Notes under the pieces: generated by a model
Databases searched by the model: none
Told to the model about the DNA's origin: nothing
The model's input: only the letters and a program-made list of their open reading frames with translations
Program-made: the position numbers and the translations under genes
Part shown: positions 12,170 through 20,975 of the stretch, in pieces
How the letters are laid out: each line of letters opens with the position of its first letter
Position numbering within the stretch: the first letter of the stretch is position 1
NCBI GenBank assembly: GCA_963777895.1
Contig: CAVZSF010000007.1
Coordinates: 372,001-436,000 of the forward strand
DNA length: 64,000 nt
Reading direction: 5' to 3'
Source: UBA2241 sp963777895
GTDB lineage: Bacteria > Actinomycetota > Thermoleophilia > UBA2241

Positions 12170-13599
12170 AGCTCGGAGAGCCGGCCCGACGCCACGAGCT
12201 CGCACAGCGGCTCGAGGTCGGGCGGCAACGAGTCACCCTCGGCCATGAACGCGACGCGCTCGCGCGTGAGCGCGAGCAGGCGGCGCGTCCCCTGGCCGAG
12301 GGGGTGGCCGCCGCGCAGCTCGACGGCCTGCGCCGCGACCAGCAGCTCGATGGCGAGGAGCCGCTCGCCGAGGCCGACCATGTCGGCCAGCCGGCGAGCG
12401 CCGAGCGGCGCCATCGTCATCCTGTCCTCGATGCCCTCGGCGCCGGTCGTGCTCACGACCTCGAACGAGACCGGCTGAGCGAGCAGCCGCGCCTCGGCGG
12501 CTACCGCCTCCGCACTGATGGCGTAGTGTGAGAGACCGCTCTCCACCGTGCTCGGCTTGGGCGCAAGGCCGGTGGCCAAGCCCGACCAGGGGCGGTCGAG
12601 CAGCTTGAGGGTCTGCTCCGCGGCGCTCGTGAGCAGCGGCGCGAGGGCGATCCGGGCGTAGTCGATCGCGGCCGCGAGCGGCAGGACCTCGAAGGCGCTC
12701 GCCGAGATGATGCGGTCGTCGTCGGCGAGCACCAGAGGGTTGTTCTGGGCCGCGTTGAGCTCGACTGCGAGCACCTCGGCGACGTGCGCCAGGGCGTCCC
12801 GCGCGGCGCCCTGCTGGGAGGCCATGTTGCGGAAGGTCAACGGATCCTGCAGGTTGCGCGCGGCCCCGGCCTTGAGCACGTAGCTGCCGTCGAGCAGGCG
12901 GCGGAGCGTCTGAAGGGCGTCGCCGAGCCCCGGATAAGGACGCGCGCCGGCGACGGCCGGGTCGAGGGCCGCGGGGTTCGCGGCGAAGGCTTCGAGGGCG
13001 AGCGCCCCGATCGCCGCCGCGGCGTCCACGAGGCGCAGCGCGTCGTCGAACGCGAGGGCGGCGAGACCCGTCGAGAAGGCGTTGTTGTTGAGGACGGCGA
13101 GCACCTCGCCCGGTGCGGGGTCGAAGCCGTCGAACACGACCAGCGCGACATCGGCGTTGGCGGCGAGGTCGGCCTGGCCGAGGGAGCCGAGCAGATGCAC
13201 GGAGGGAAGCGGGCCGTGGTTGAGGAGTGCGACGACTCTGTCGGCCACCTCGGGACGCACCCCTGGGAAGCCCGCGGCGAGGCCGTTCAGCAGGCGGAGC
13301 AGGGCCGCCCGCACCGCCTCTGGCGGCGCCGGCGGCCCCACGCCGATGCGATGGTTGTCGATCAGCCGCCGGTTGAACCAGGCCTCGTCGGCTGGGCTCA
13401 CGGAGAAGCGCTTCTGGACGCCGACGCCGGTGGTCAGTCCGTAGACCGCATCGCCGCGTGCGACGGAGCGCTCAACGACGGCGCGCGCCTGCTCCATACG
13501 GCGGCGCGCGCCGTCCTCGAGTGCCACCGCCTCGCCTTCACGGGCGACGCGGACCACGTCGTCCCTGGTCAGGGAGCGGCCGTCGACGATGATCGTCAT
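12166..13599 (-). CDS. Aromatic amino acid lyase (HAL/PAL) homologue lacking the MIO triad
   Basis: This 477-aa protein has the full length and fold pattern of histidine/phenylalanine ammonia-lyases: Tyr53 in VYGLTTGVG, a QDPLTFRN block, an AAQNNPL segment and a C-terminal EGIEDRMTMAPLGARRL. In active enzymes residues 142-144 are Ala-Ser-Gly, which cyclise to the MIO electrophile. Here the segment reads GSLGQADLA, one residue short and without Ser or Gly. The Tyr of QDPYS is Leu, and GGNFHG is replaced by SASAFEV. It therefore cannot act by the usual deamination chemistry. It may be a binding protein, a different lyase or a catalytically dead paralogue. It is convergent with the ABC ATPase and divergent from the dipeptidase gene. 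The ATG at 13599 is placed by homology; the upstream open frame is spurious. Confidence 0.85.
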   Translation of the reverse strand: MTIIVDGRSLTRDDVVRVAREGEAVALEDGARRRMEQARAVVERSVARGDAVYGLTTGVGVQKRFSVSPADEAWFNRRLIDNHRIGVGPPAPPEAVRAALLRLLNGLAAGFPGVRPEVADRVVALLNHGPLPSVHLLGSLGQADLAANADVALVVFDGFDPAPGEVLAVLNNNAFSTGLAALAFDDALRLVDAAAAIGALALEAFAANPAALDPAVAGARPYPGLGDALQTLRRLLDGSYVLKAGAARNLQDPLTFRNMASQQGAARDALAHVAEVLAVELNAAQNNPLVLADDDRIISASAFEVLPLAAAIDYARIALAPLLTSAAEQTLKLLDRPWSGLATGLAPKPSTVESGLSHYAISAEAVAAEARLLAQPVSFEVVSTTGAEGIEDRMTMAPLGARRLADMVGLGERLLAIELLVAAQAVELRGGHPLGQGTRRLLALTRERVAFMAEGDSLPPDLEPLCELVASGRLSEL

Positions 13600-13728
13600 G
13601 GCGTCTCTATACCACGTTGGGCGCCGCGAGAGCCCCCGAACGGCCGGCGACAGGCGACGGACGACCAGGGATGACCGGCCCTGCGCGCCTCGCGATGGTG
13701 CGAGAGCGAGGGGGTGTAGCATCGCGCC

Positions 13729-14523
13729 GTGGCCGGCCTGCTGATCTCGCTCTTCCTCTTGCTCAGCTTCGAGCAGCCCGGGCCGGCCGCTTCCGTCCCG
13801 CCGGTCACAGCCAACCAGTACGGTCTCGCCGTGGTGACGAGCCCCGCCACCTACCGTGCGCTCGCCCGTGACGACCATGGCCGCTACCTCGTCGACCTGC
13901 GGCGTTTCGTGCCCGGCCTGCGCCTGGACCTCGCCTACGCGCGCGCCGACAACGTGACCGGCCGCCGCCTCTACGACGTCGCGCGCGCCTACGCGACGGT
14001 GGAGACGGCCGAGGCCCTGCGCCGCGCGCAGCGCGAGCTGGCGGCGCAGGGCCTCGGCCTCAAGATCTGGGACGCCTACCGGCCGTACGCGGCGACGCTC
14101 GCCCTCTGGGACGTGGTGCAGGACCGGCGCTTCGCCGCGCCGCCCACGTCCGGATCGCTGCACAACCGGGGCTGCGCGCTCGACCTCACGCTCGTGCGAC
14201 GTGACGGCGTCGAGCTCGAGATGCCCACGGCCTTTGACACCTTCGGGCCGCGCGCCGGCCACGCCTATCGGGATCTGCCCGAAGCCGTCCTGCGGCGTCG
14301 TGCGCTTCTGCGCGCCGTGCTGGAACGGCACGGCCTGGGGGCGCTCGCCGAGGAGTGGTGGCACTACCAGGACGCGAGACTCGGCCTCCGCCTCCCGCTC
14401 GACATCGCGATCGGGCGTCTTGCCGCCGTGCCGCTGCCGGTCGACGTCTGGCTGCGCTACCCGCCCGTCGTCCGCCTCGCCGTGCTGGCCGAGCGGTGGG
14501 AGCTTCTGGCGGAGGCAGCGTGA
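13729..14523 (+). CDS. D-alanyl-D-alanine dipeptidase family protein (VanX/DdpX-like)
   Basis: This 264-aa secreted zinc peptidase is of the M15D type. An N-terminal signal (MAGLLISLFLLLSF) is followed by WDAYRPY, the zinc-site motif SLHNRGCALDLTL (His and Asp ligands) and EWWHYQ (catalytic Glu, third ligand His). Relatives cut D-Ala-D-Ala, either in vancomycin resistance or to use peptidoglycan fragments as food. No VanA/VanH genes are nearby, and the neighbourhood is catabolic, so a nutritional or wall-recycling role is more likely than resistance. The GTG start has a TAGCAT -10-like element just upstream (13717), giving a very short leader. Confidence 0.88.
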   Translation: MAGLLISLFLLLSFEQPGPAASVPPVTANQYGLAVVTSPATYRALARDDHGRYLVDLRRFVPGLRLDLAYARADNVTGRRLYDVARAYATVETAEALRRAQRELAAQGLGLKIWDAYRPYAATLALWDVVQDRRFAAPPTSGSLHNRGCALDLTLVRRDGVELEMPTAFDTFGPRAGHAYRDLPEAVLRRRALLRAVLERHGLGALAEEWWHYQDARLGLRLPLDIAIGRLAAVPLPVDVWLRYPPVVRLAVLAERWELLAEAA

Positions 14524-14687
14524 AGGCTACGAAGTAGGTAGCGGAAGCGCCAGAACGGCGCGATATTCGCAGCCGGCGGCACCCGGAACTGCGCAAACCT
14601 AGCGCTTCGGTCTTTTGGCGCCGTTCCCCGGAGCGAGTCTGTGGTAGCCTTCGGCGGCAGCGGTCCTCGGGGTCCCTTGGAGGCACA

Positions 14688-16115
14688 GTGGCTAAGGCAC
14701 GCATCTCCTACTTGACCGGGCGAGAGAAGGATTTCGTCCACGAGAAGACGCTCGAGGTGCTGCGGGACGTGGGCGTCGCCTACAACTCGCCGCTCGCCAT
14801 CGACCTGCTCGACGAAGCCGGCGCGCACGTCGACCGCGAGCGACTGACGGCGAAGCTCGACTGGGGCCTCATCGAGCGCTGCCTGGCGACGACGCCGAAG
14901 GAGGTGCTGCTCGCCGGCCGCCGACCCGAGGACGACCACGTCCTTGGGCGCGACCCGCTGGTGACCACCAGCGACGGCATGGCGACCTACGTCTTCGACG
15001 ACCTCGCCGGCACGCGTCGCGAGGGCCGGGCCGAAGATCTCGCCAGCGTCGTCCGCCTCAGCGACGCGCTGCCCGCGATCGACGTCATCTGGCCTTCGCC
15101 GCAGACGTCGGACCTCGATCCCCGCACCATGCCTCTCGAGATGCAGGCGATCTGCCTGCGCAACACGACGAAGCACGTGCAGGACGAGGTCCGCGAGCAG
15201 GAGCTCGTCGAGCCCATCGTCGCGATCTACGAGGCGGCCGCGGGAGCGAAGCTCACCGAGCGGCCGCTCTTCTCGGTGACCAACTGCACGATCGCCCCCC
15301 TGCAGCACGACCGCGAGATGACCGAGGCCAGCTTGAAGCTGTGCCGTCTCGGGGTGCCGATCTATGTGCTGCCGATGCCGCAGACGGGGACCACGGGGCC
15401 GATGAGCGTGCTGGGCACCTGCATCGTGCACATGGCCGAGCTGCTCTCGGGCGTCGTGCTCTTCCAGCTGGCCCACCCCGGCTGTGCCGTGATCGCCGGC
15501 GTCGGCGCCGCCGTCGCCGAGATGCGCAGCGGTCTCTATCTGGCGGGCGCGCCCGAGATCGGCCTCATCAATCTGATCTGCATCGAGATGAGCAAGCGCT
15601 ACGGCCTCCTGACCCAGGCGACCGGCATCTCGACCGACGCCAAGGCCTGCGACCTGCAGGCCGGGTCGGAAGGCGGCATGAGCGGACTCGTGGCCGCCTT
15701 GGCGGGGGCCGACTCGCTCGTCGCGAACGGCACCGTCGACAGCGTGAACAGCGAGAGCGTCGCCAAGCTCGTCCTCGACTGCGATCAGCTCGGCGCGATC
15801 CGCCGCTACGTGCGGGAGGACCCGATCGACGAGGCCACCGCCCTGATCGACGACATCAAGGAGGTCGGGATCGGCGGCCACTACCTGGGGCGCAGGAGCA
15901 CGCGCACGTTCTACCGCGCCGGCGAGGTGTGGCAGCCGGACGTCTTCCAGCGCGAGAGCTTCGAGGACTGCGCCGGGACATCGCTCGTCGAACGCGCGCT
16001 GGTGCGCGCGGACGAGCTGCTCGCGACGCACCAGGTCCCCCCGCTGCCCGACGACGCCGAGCGCGAGATCGCCGCGATCATCGCCCGGCAGGCGGCGCAT
16101 TCCCAGGCGGTATGA
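14688..16115 (+). CDS. MttB-superfamily methyltransferase (non-pyrrolysine), copy 3
   Basis: This 475-aa member of the trimethylamine methyltransferase family is in a different branch from copies 1 and 2 and close to copies 4 and 5. All three share ISYL-type starts, VHEKTLEVLRDVGVAYN, the NCTIAPLQHDREMTEA block, GTTGPMSVLGTCIVHMAELL and a C-terminal GIGGHYLGRRSTRTF. No amber codon interrupts it. The GTG start follows ttggaggcaca. The stop overlaps the next ATG (ATGA), so copies 3 and 4 form an operon with the acetyltransferase and copy 5. Substrate and corrinoid partner are unknown. Confidence 0.86.
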   Translation: MAKARISYLTGREKDFVHEKTLEVLRDVGVAYNSPLAIDLLDEAGAHVDRERLTAKLDWGLIERCLATTPKEVLLAGRRPEDDHVLGRDPLVTTSDGMATYVFDDLAGTRREGRAEDLASVVRLSDALPAIDVIWPSPQTSDLDPRTMPLEMQAICLRNTTKHVQDEVREQELVEPIVAIYEAAAGAKLTERPLFSVTNCTIAPLQHDREMTEASLKLCRLGVPIYVLPMPQTGTTGPMSVLGTCIVHMAELLSGVVLFQLAHPGCAVIAGVGAAVAEMRSGLYLAGAPEIGLINLICIEMSKRYGLLTQATGISTDAKACDLQAGSEGGMSGLVAALAGADSLVANGTVDSVNSESVAKLVLDCDQLGAIRRYVREDPIDEATALIDDIKEVGIGGHYLGRRSTRTFYRAGEVWQPDVFQRESFEDCAGTSLVERALVRADELLATHQVPPLPDDAEREIAAIIARQAAHSQAV

Positions 16116-17575
16116 GCCGGCCCTCGATCAGCTACCTCAGCAGGCGCGAGCGCGACTTCGTCCACGAGCAGGTCGTGCGCGTTCTCGAGGAGGTCGGCGT
16201 CGGTTACAACACGCCGGCCGCCATCGAGCTGCTGGAGGAGGCCGGCGCATCCGTCGACCGCGAGCGCCTCACGGCCAAGCTGCCGTGGGATCTGGTGGAG
16301 GGCTGCCTGAAGACGGCACCGCGCCAGGTGCTGCTGGCCGGGCGCGACCCGTCCCGCGACGTGGTCGTCGGCGACGGGTCGCTCACGTTCTGCACCGACG
16401 GCACCGGCACCTACATGCTCGACGACGTCACCGGGGAGCGCAGCGAGGGTTCGGCGGCGGCTCTGCGGCAGGTGATGCGTCTCTTCGACGCCTTGCCACA
16501 GGTCGACTATGCCTGGCCGTCGATCTCGGCCCGCGACCTCGACCCCCTGACCGCGGGCCTCGAGCTCGAGGCCATCTCTCTCGCGAACATGAGCAAGCAC
16601 CTGCAGGACGAGGTGCGCGAGCCGGAGCACGCCGCCCCGCTGATCGAGATCTTCGAGGCGGTCGCGGGCGCTTCGCTGCGCGACCGCCCCATCTTCTCGA
16701 CGATCGACTGCACGGTCGCGCCCCTGCAGCACGAGCGTGCCATGACCGAAGCCACCATGCAGCTGGTCGCGGCGGGCGTCCCCGTGCTCGTCCTGCCGAT
16801 GCCGCTCGCCGGGACGACCGCGCCGATCACCGTGCTCGGCACCTGCATCGTCCTGATGGCCGAGCTGCTCTCGGCGGTGACGCTCTTCCAGCTCGTGCGC
16901 CCCGGCTGCCCCCTGGTCGCCGGTGTCGGCGCCGGCGTGGCCGACATGCGCAGCGGCCTGTATCTGGCGGGCACGCCGGAGTGCGCCCTCATCAACGTAG
17001 CGGGCATCGAGATGTCGCACTTCTACGGCCTGCCGGTCATGGGCAGCGCGGGGTCCGGCGACGCCAAGGTGAGCGACCACCAGGCCGGTGCCGAGGCCAT
17101 GCTCACGGGGATCGCCTGCGCTCTGGCCGGGGCCGACACGATGCTGGCGTTCGGCCTCGTCGACGGGGCGCAGTCGGTCAGCCTTGCGACCACGGTGCTC
17201 GACTGCGACACGGTCGACGCGATCGAGCGCGTGCGCCGCGAGCAGCCGGTCGACGCCGCGGCGGCCCTCATGGACGACCTCCTCGAGGTCGGCATCGGCG
17301 GCCACTTCCTGGGCCGGCGCAGCACCCGCGAGCGCGCCCGCGCCGGTGAGCTCTGGTGGCCGTCCCTCTGGCAGCGGCAGACCTTCGACCAGCACGCGGG
17401 AAGGCGGCTCGTCGACGAGGCGGCGGCCAGAGCCGACGAGCTGCTGGCCGCTCACGAGGTGCCGCCGCTGGCCGACGACGTCGTGCGCGAGATCGACGAC
17501 GTGATCGCACGGTACGCGCGCAGCGTCGGGGCGCCCCTCGATCGCGTGCCCTGGCTGCCGGAGCGCGTGCGATGA
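16112..17575 (+). CDS. MttB-superfamily methyltransferase (non-pyrrolysine), copy 4
   Basis: This 487-aa paralogue of copy 3 starts at an ATG overlapping the previous stop. It has conserved blocks ISYLSRRERDFVHEQ, DCTVAPLQHERAMTEA, GTTAPITVLGTCIVLMAELL and GIGGHFLGRRSTRE. The aligned segment after the TIM-barrel strand carries IDCTVAP where copies 3 and 5 have TNCTIAP, suggesting that substrate-pocket residues differ. The open frame extends far upstream, but only the part from 16112 is the real gene. The stop again overlaps the next start. Confidence 0.86.
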   Translation: MSRPSISYLSRRERDFVHEQVVRVLEEVGVGYNTPAAIELLEEAGASVDRERLTAKLPWDLVEGCLKTAPRQVLLAGRDPSRDVVVGDGSLTFCTDGTGTYMLDDVTGERSEGSAAALRQVMRLFDALPQVDYAWPSISARDLDPLTAGLELEAISLANMSKHLQDEVREPEHAAPLIEIFEAVAGASLRDRPIFSTIDCTVAPLQHERAMTEATMQLVAAGVPVLVLPMPLAGTTAPITVLGTCIVLMAELLSAVTLFQLVRPGCPLVAGVGAGVADMRSGLYLAGTPECALINVAGIEMSHFYGLPVMGSAGSGDAKVSDHQAGAEAMLTGIACALAGADTMLAFGLVDGAQSVSLATTVLDCDTVDAIERVRREQPVDAAAALMDDLLEVGIGGHFLGRRSTRERARAGELWWPSLWQRQTFDQHAGRRLVDEAAARADELLAAHEVPPLADDVVREIDDVIARYARSVGAPLDRVPWLPERVR

Positions 17576-18117
17576 GCGTCCGCCACCCTGCGAACGATCG
17601 CCGCGACGCCGGCGAGCCTGCGAAGCACCGGCGCGACGCCGCCGGCGTGACGATCGCGCCCTCCACCGACGTCGAGGCCATCCGTCGTCTGGGCATCGCC
17701 GCCGGCCTTGAAGACACCGGCCGCGAGGGCGAGCGGTTCGCGGCCGCCTGGCTGGCGCACGACCGAACCGGGCGTGCCGTGGGCGCGGTGGCGCTCGAGC
17801 GCTGCGGCGGTCTCGACCTGGTGGACTGGATGTCGGTCGACGAGGCCGCGCGCGGCCGTGGGGTCGGAGCACGTCTCCTGCGAGCACTCGAGGACGAGGC
17901 GCGCGCCCGCGGTGTGCGGCGTCTCTACGCGACGGCGCGCGCTCCCGGCTTCTTCCTCGCTAACGGCTACGTGGAGCTCCCCGACGGCGAGGTGTCCCGC
18001 TTCCTGGTCGGCGATTGCGTGACCTGCCCGCAGTTCCAACGGGGCTGCGAGCCTCGGCCGATGGCCAAGGACCTGGGCCCGGCCGCCGGTGACGCCGGCA
18101 CACCTGGGGAGGCCTGA
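17572..18117 (+). CDS. GNAT-family N-acetyltransferase with a C-terminal cysteine cluster
   Basis: This 181-aa protein overlaps the stop of methyltransferase copy 4 (ATGA). After about 25 poorly conserved residues it has the GNAT fold: VDEAARGRGVGARLLRAL is the acetyl-CoA loop, followed by GVRRLYATARAPGFFLANGYVEL. The tail, VGDCVTCPQFQRGCEP, has three cysteines, as in several ArgA-like or GNAT proteins that may bind metal. Its location between two methyltransferase genes of one operon suggests that it modifies an amine made or used in that pathway. The substrate is not predictable. Confidence 0.8.
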   Translation: MSVRHPANDRRDAGEPAKHRRDAAGVTIAPSTDVEAIRRLGIAAGLEDTGREGERFAAAWLAHDRTGRAVGAVALERCGGLDLVDWMSVDEAARGRGVGARLLRALEDEARARGVRRLYATARAPGFFLANGYVELPDGEVSRFLVGDCVTCPQFQRGCEPRPMAKDLGPAAGDAGTPGEA

Positions 18118-18119
18118 GG

Positions 18120-19541
18120 ATGGCGCGTATCACGCTCGAGTTCCTCTCGCAGGCCGACCGCGAGACGATCCACGAGCAGACCGTCAGGCTGCTCGAGGAG
18201 GTGGGCGTCGCCTACAACACCCCGTCACTGACGGACCTGCTGGTGGACGCCGGCGCCGTCGTCGACCGCGAGCGCCTGCGGGCGAAGCTCCCGTGGGCGC
18301 TCGTCGAGCGCTGCCTGGCGCAGCTGCCGGACACGATCCTTCTTGCGGGACGCGAGCCGGCCTTCGACCGCGTCGTCGGCGGCGAGCGCATGCTCTGCAC
18401 GACGGACGGCGCCGCCACCTACATGCTCGACGACCTCACCGGCGAGCGGCACGAAGGCACGCACGAGGACCTGCGGCGCATGACGAGGCTGTTCGACGCG
18501 CTTCCCGAGGTCGACTTCGTCTGGCCCACGATCACGCCGGGCGACGTCGACCAGCGGGCCGGCAACCTGTTCAACGCCCGCATCATGTTCGAGCACGGGC
18601 GCAAGCACCTGTGTGACGAGGTGCGCACGCCCGAGCAGGCGCCGGTCTTCCTCGAGATGCTCGAGGCGATCGCCGGCGCCCCGCTCAAGCAACGCCCCAT
18701 CTACTCGATGACGAACTGCACCATCGCACCCCTCCAGCACGACGCGGAGATGACCGCGGCGCACATCGCGCTCGCGAAGGCGGGCCTGCCCGTCTTCGTC
18801 CTGCCCATGCCGCAGATGGGGACGACCGGTCCTATGAGCGTGCTCGGCACCTGCGTGCTCAACATGGCCGAGCTGCTCAGCGCGGTCGTCCTCTTCCAGC
18901 TCGGCGCGCCGGGCTGCCCGATGGTCTCGGGCGTGGGCTCGGCCGTGGCCGAGATGCGCAGCGGGCTCTACCTCGCCGGCACGCCCGAAGACGCCCTCAT
19001 CAACATGATCTGCATCGAGATGAGCCTGTTCTACGGGATGCGCACGCAGGGCAGCGGCGTGAGCGCCGACGCCAAGGCCTGCAACCTCCAGGCCGGGGCC
19101 GAGGGCATGATGACGGGACTGGCCTGCGCCCTCGCCGGCTGCGACGTCCTGCTCACGTTCGGCATCCTCGACAGCGCCCAGACGGCGAGCCTCGCCAAGA
19201 CCGTGCTCGACGCCGACACGGTCGGCGCGATCCGGCGCTTCCTTCGCGAGGACTCCGTCGACGAGACCCGTGCCCTCATGGACGACATCGCCGCGGTGGG
19301 GCCCGGCGGCCACTATCTGTCGCGGCGCAGCACGAGGGAGTTCCATCGTGCCGGGGAGCTCTGGCAGCCGGCGGTGTGGCGCCGCGAACCCTTCGCGGCG
19401 TACGCGGGCCGGTCGCTGGTGGAGGACGCCGCGGCTCGCGCCGAGCAGTTGATCGCCGAGAACGACGTGCCGCCGCTCCCGGAGGACGTCGCGCGGCACT
19501 GCGACAAGCTGATCGACGACTACCTCGCGCGGCAGGCCTGA
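18120..19541 (+). CDS. MttB-superfamily methyltransferase (non-pyrrolysine), copy 5
   Basis: This 473-aa member of the same branch as copies 3 and 4 has HEQTVRLLEEVGVAYNTP, TNCTIAPLQHDAEMTA, GTTGPMSVLGTCVLNMAELL and GPGGHYLSRRSTREF. The ATG is 2 nt past the acetyltransferase stop, with ggaggcctgagg as the ribosome binding site. There is no in-frame TAG. It is the last methyltransferase of the cluster. Confidence 0.86.
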   Translation: MARITLEFLSQADRETIHEQTVRLLEEVGVAYNTPSLTDLLVDAGAVVDRERLRAKLPWALVERCLAQLPDTILLAGREPAFDRVVGGERMLCTTDGAATYMLDDLTGERHEGTHEDLRRMTRLFDALPEVDFVWPTITPGDVDQRAGNLFNARIMFEHGRKHLCDEVRTPEQAPVFLEMLEAIAGAPLKQRPIYSMTNCTIAPLQHDAEMTAAHIALAKAGLPVFVLPMPQMGTTGPMSVLGTCVLNMAELLSAVVLFQLGAPGCPMVSGVGSAVAEMRSGLYLAGTPEDALINMICIEMSLFYGMRTQGSGVSADAKACNLQAGAEGMMTGLACALAGCDVLLTFGILDSAQTASLAKTVLDADTVGAIRRFLREDSVDETRALMDDIAAVGPGGHYLSRRSTREFHRAGELWQPAVWRREPFAAYAGRSLVEDAAARAEQLIAENDVPPLPEDVARHCDKLIDDYLARQA

Positions 19542-19560
19542 GGAGCAGGGTCGCGCGCAG

Positions 19561-20304
19561 GTGGAGCGCGGACGCACAGTGGACGGGCCTGAGGTCCTCG
19601 AGCGCGCTGAGGGGCGCTGCGGCGAGCTCGTGCTCCGCCGCAGCGCCGGCGACCTCGAGGTCATCGCCGACGGCACCTTCCTGATCTCCGGCGCGAACGC
19701 GGCCTCGAGCGAGGCGCTGGTCGGCGCGGCGCTGCCGTTCCTGCGGGAGCGCCGCGGCGTCCGCGAGCGCGAGGCGGATCCTGGCGGGCCTGCGGAGCTC
19801 GACGTGCTTATCGGCGGGCTCGGCTTGGGCTACGCCCTCGACGTCGCCCTGGCCGAGCCCGCCGTACGGCACGTCACGGTCGTCGAGTACGAGCCGCTGA
19901 TCGTGGACTGGTTCCGGCGCTACGGGGAGGGGCGCGCGGAGCGGCTCGCCGCAGGCGAAGCCGCCGGGCGCGCCCGCGTCGTCGTGCGCGACGTCGCCGA
20001 CGTGCTGCGCGCGGGTCCCGCGACCTTCGATCTCATCGCGCTCGACACCGACAACGGCCCCGACTGGCTGCTGCGCGCCGCCAACGCCGGGCTCTACGAC
20101 GCGGCCGGCGTCGCGCTCGCCGCCGCCGCCCTCCGGCCGGGCGGCGCCGCCGTCTTCTGGTCGCCGGAGCGCTACGACTGGTTCGCCGAGCGGCTGCGGC
20201 CGGCCTTCGCGGCGGTCCACGAGGTCATGGCCCACGACGTGGTCGGCGGGCGCCGCCACGCGTACATCATGTACGTGGGCCTGCGGGGTAGACTACGGGC
20301 ATGA
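19561..20304 (+). CDS. Spermidine-synthase-like (SpeE fold) methyltransferase-family protein
   Basis: This 247-aa protein has a Rossmann core: LDVLIGGLGLGYALD is the glycine-rich nucleotide loop, VTVVEYEPLIVDWFRRY the acidic second strand and FDLIALDTDNGPDW the active-site strand. The order matches the spermidine synthase/PMT superfamily, common in actinobacteria as stand-alone proteins of unknown substrate. The GTG start is 20 bp after methyltransferase copy 5. A polyamine role is possible but unproven, because the usual aminopropyl-acceptor residues cannot be confirmed by eye. Confidence 0.75.
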   Translation: MERGRTVDGPEVLERAEGRCGELVLRRSAGDLEVIADGTFLISGANAASSEALVGAALPFLRERRGVREREADPGGPAELDVLIGGLGLGYALDVALAEPAVRHVTVVEYEPLIVDWFRRYGEGRAERLAAGEAAGRARVVVRDVADVLRAGPATFDLIALDTDNGPDWLLRAANAGLYDAAGVALAAAALRPGGAAVFWSPERYDWFAERLRPAFAAVHEVMAHDVVGGRRHAYIMYVGLRGRLRA

Positions 20305-20329
20305 CGCCCGCGCCTCCCGCCGCCGCCTC

Positions 20330-20956
20330 GTGAACGGAGCCGACCTCCTCGCCCTCTTCCCGCTCGAGCTGGTGCTTGTGCCCGGCGAGGTCGTGCCGCT
20401 GCACATCTTCGAGGAGCGCTACAAGCTGCTCGTCAACGAGCGCCGCGACGGGGCGAGCGAGTTCGGCATCGTCCTGAACGAGGACTCGTCCGTGCACGAG
20501 GTCGGCTGCAGGGCCGTGGTCGCGGAGGTGCTCGAGGAGCTCGATGACGGACACCTGAACATCCTCGTCGAGGGTCGCGAGCGCTTCCGGCTGCTCGAGC
20601 TGATCGAGCCGGACGACCCCGAGCTGTTCTATCTCAGCGGCCGCGTCGAACCGATGGACGATCTCGACGACGAACCGTCGGACGAGCTCGTCCACGACGT
20701 CCTCGAGGTCTTCCGCCGCATGCTGGTGCTCATGGAGGTCGAACAGCCGCGGATGCCGACCGGCGAAGGTCCGCTCTCCTTCCGCCTGGTCGCCGCCGTC
20801 GACTTCGGCACGGCGCTGAAACAGCAACTGCTGGAGACGCTTTCGGAGCGTAACCGGCTGGAGACGCTGCAGACGGTGATGGAGACGCTCATCCCGCGGC
20901 TCGAGCTGCGCAAGAGCCGCGAGGACGCGATCCGCGGCAACGGCAAGGGCTACTGA
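20330..20956 (+). CDS. Lon N-terminal (LAN) substrate-binding domain protein
   Basis: This 208-aa protein corresponds to the N-terminal domain of Lon protease without the ATPase or peptidase parts. LFPLELVLVPGEVVPLHIFE is the signature of the beta-barrel, followed by an acidic helical half (DEPSDELVHDVLEVFRRML). Such proteins are widespread in bacteria and of unclear function, perhaps protein-quality related. The start is the GTG 25 bp after the preceding gene. It converges with the oxidoreductase gene. Confidence 0.85.
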   Translation: MNGADLLALFPLELVLVPGEVVPLHIFEERYKLLVNERRDGASEFGIVLNEDSSVHEVGCRAVVAEVLEELDDGHLNILVEGRERFRLLELIEPDDPELFYLSGRVEPMDDLDDEPSDELVHDVLEVFRRMLVLMEVEQPRMPTGEGPLSFRLVAAVDFGTALKQQLLETLSERNRLETLQTVMETLIPRLELRKSREDAIRGNGKGY

Positions 20957-20975
20957 GCCGAAACGTCAGAGGCTT

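Noticed and set aside
13729..14523. Vancomycin-resistance determinant
   Set aside because: VanX-like enzyme only; no VanH, VanA or VanRS neighbours, and it has a signal peptide unlike cytoplasmic VanX.
3435..19541. Pyrrolysine (amber) readthrough in MttB genes
   Set aside because: No in-frame TAG interrupts any of the five genes; all are complete without it except for one indel.
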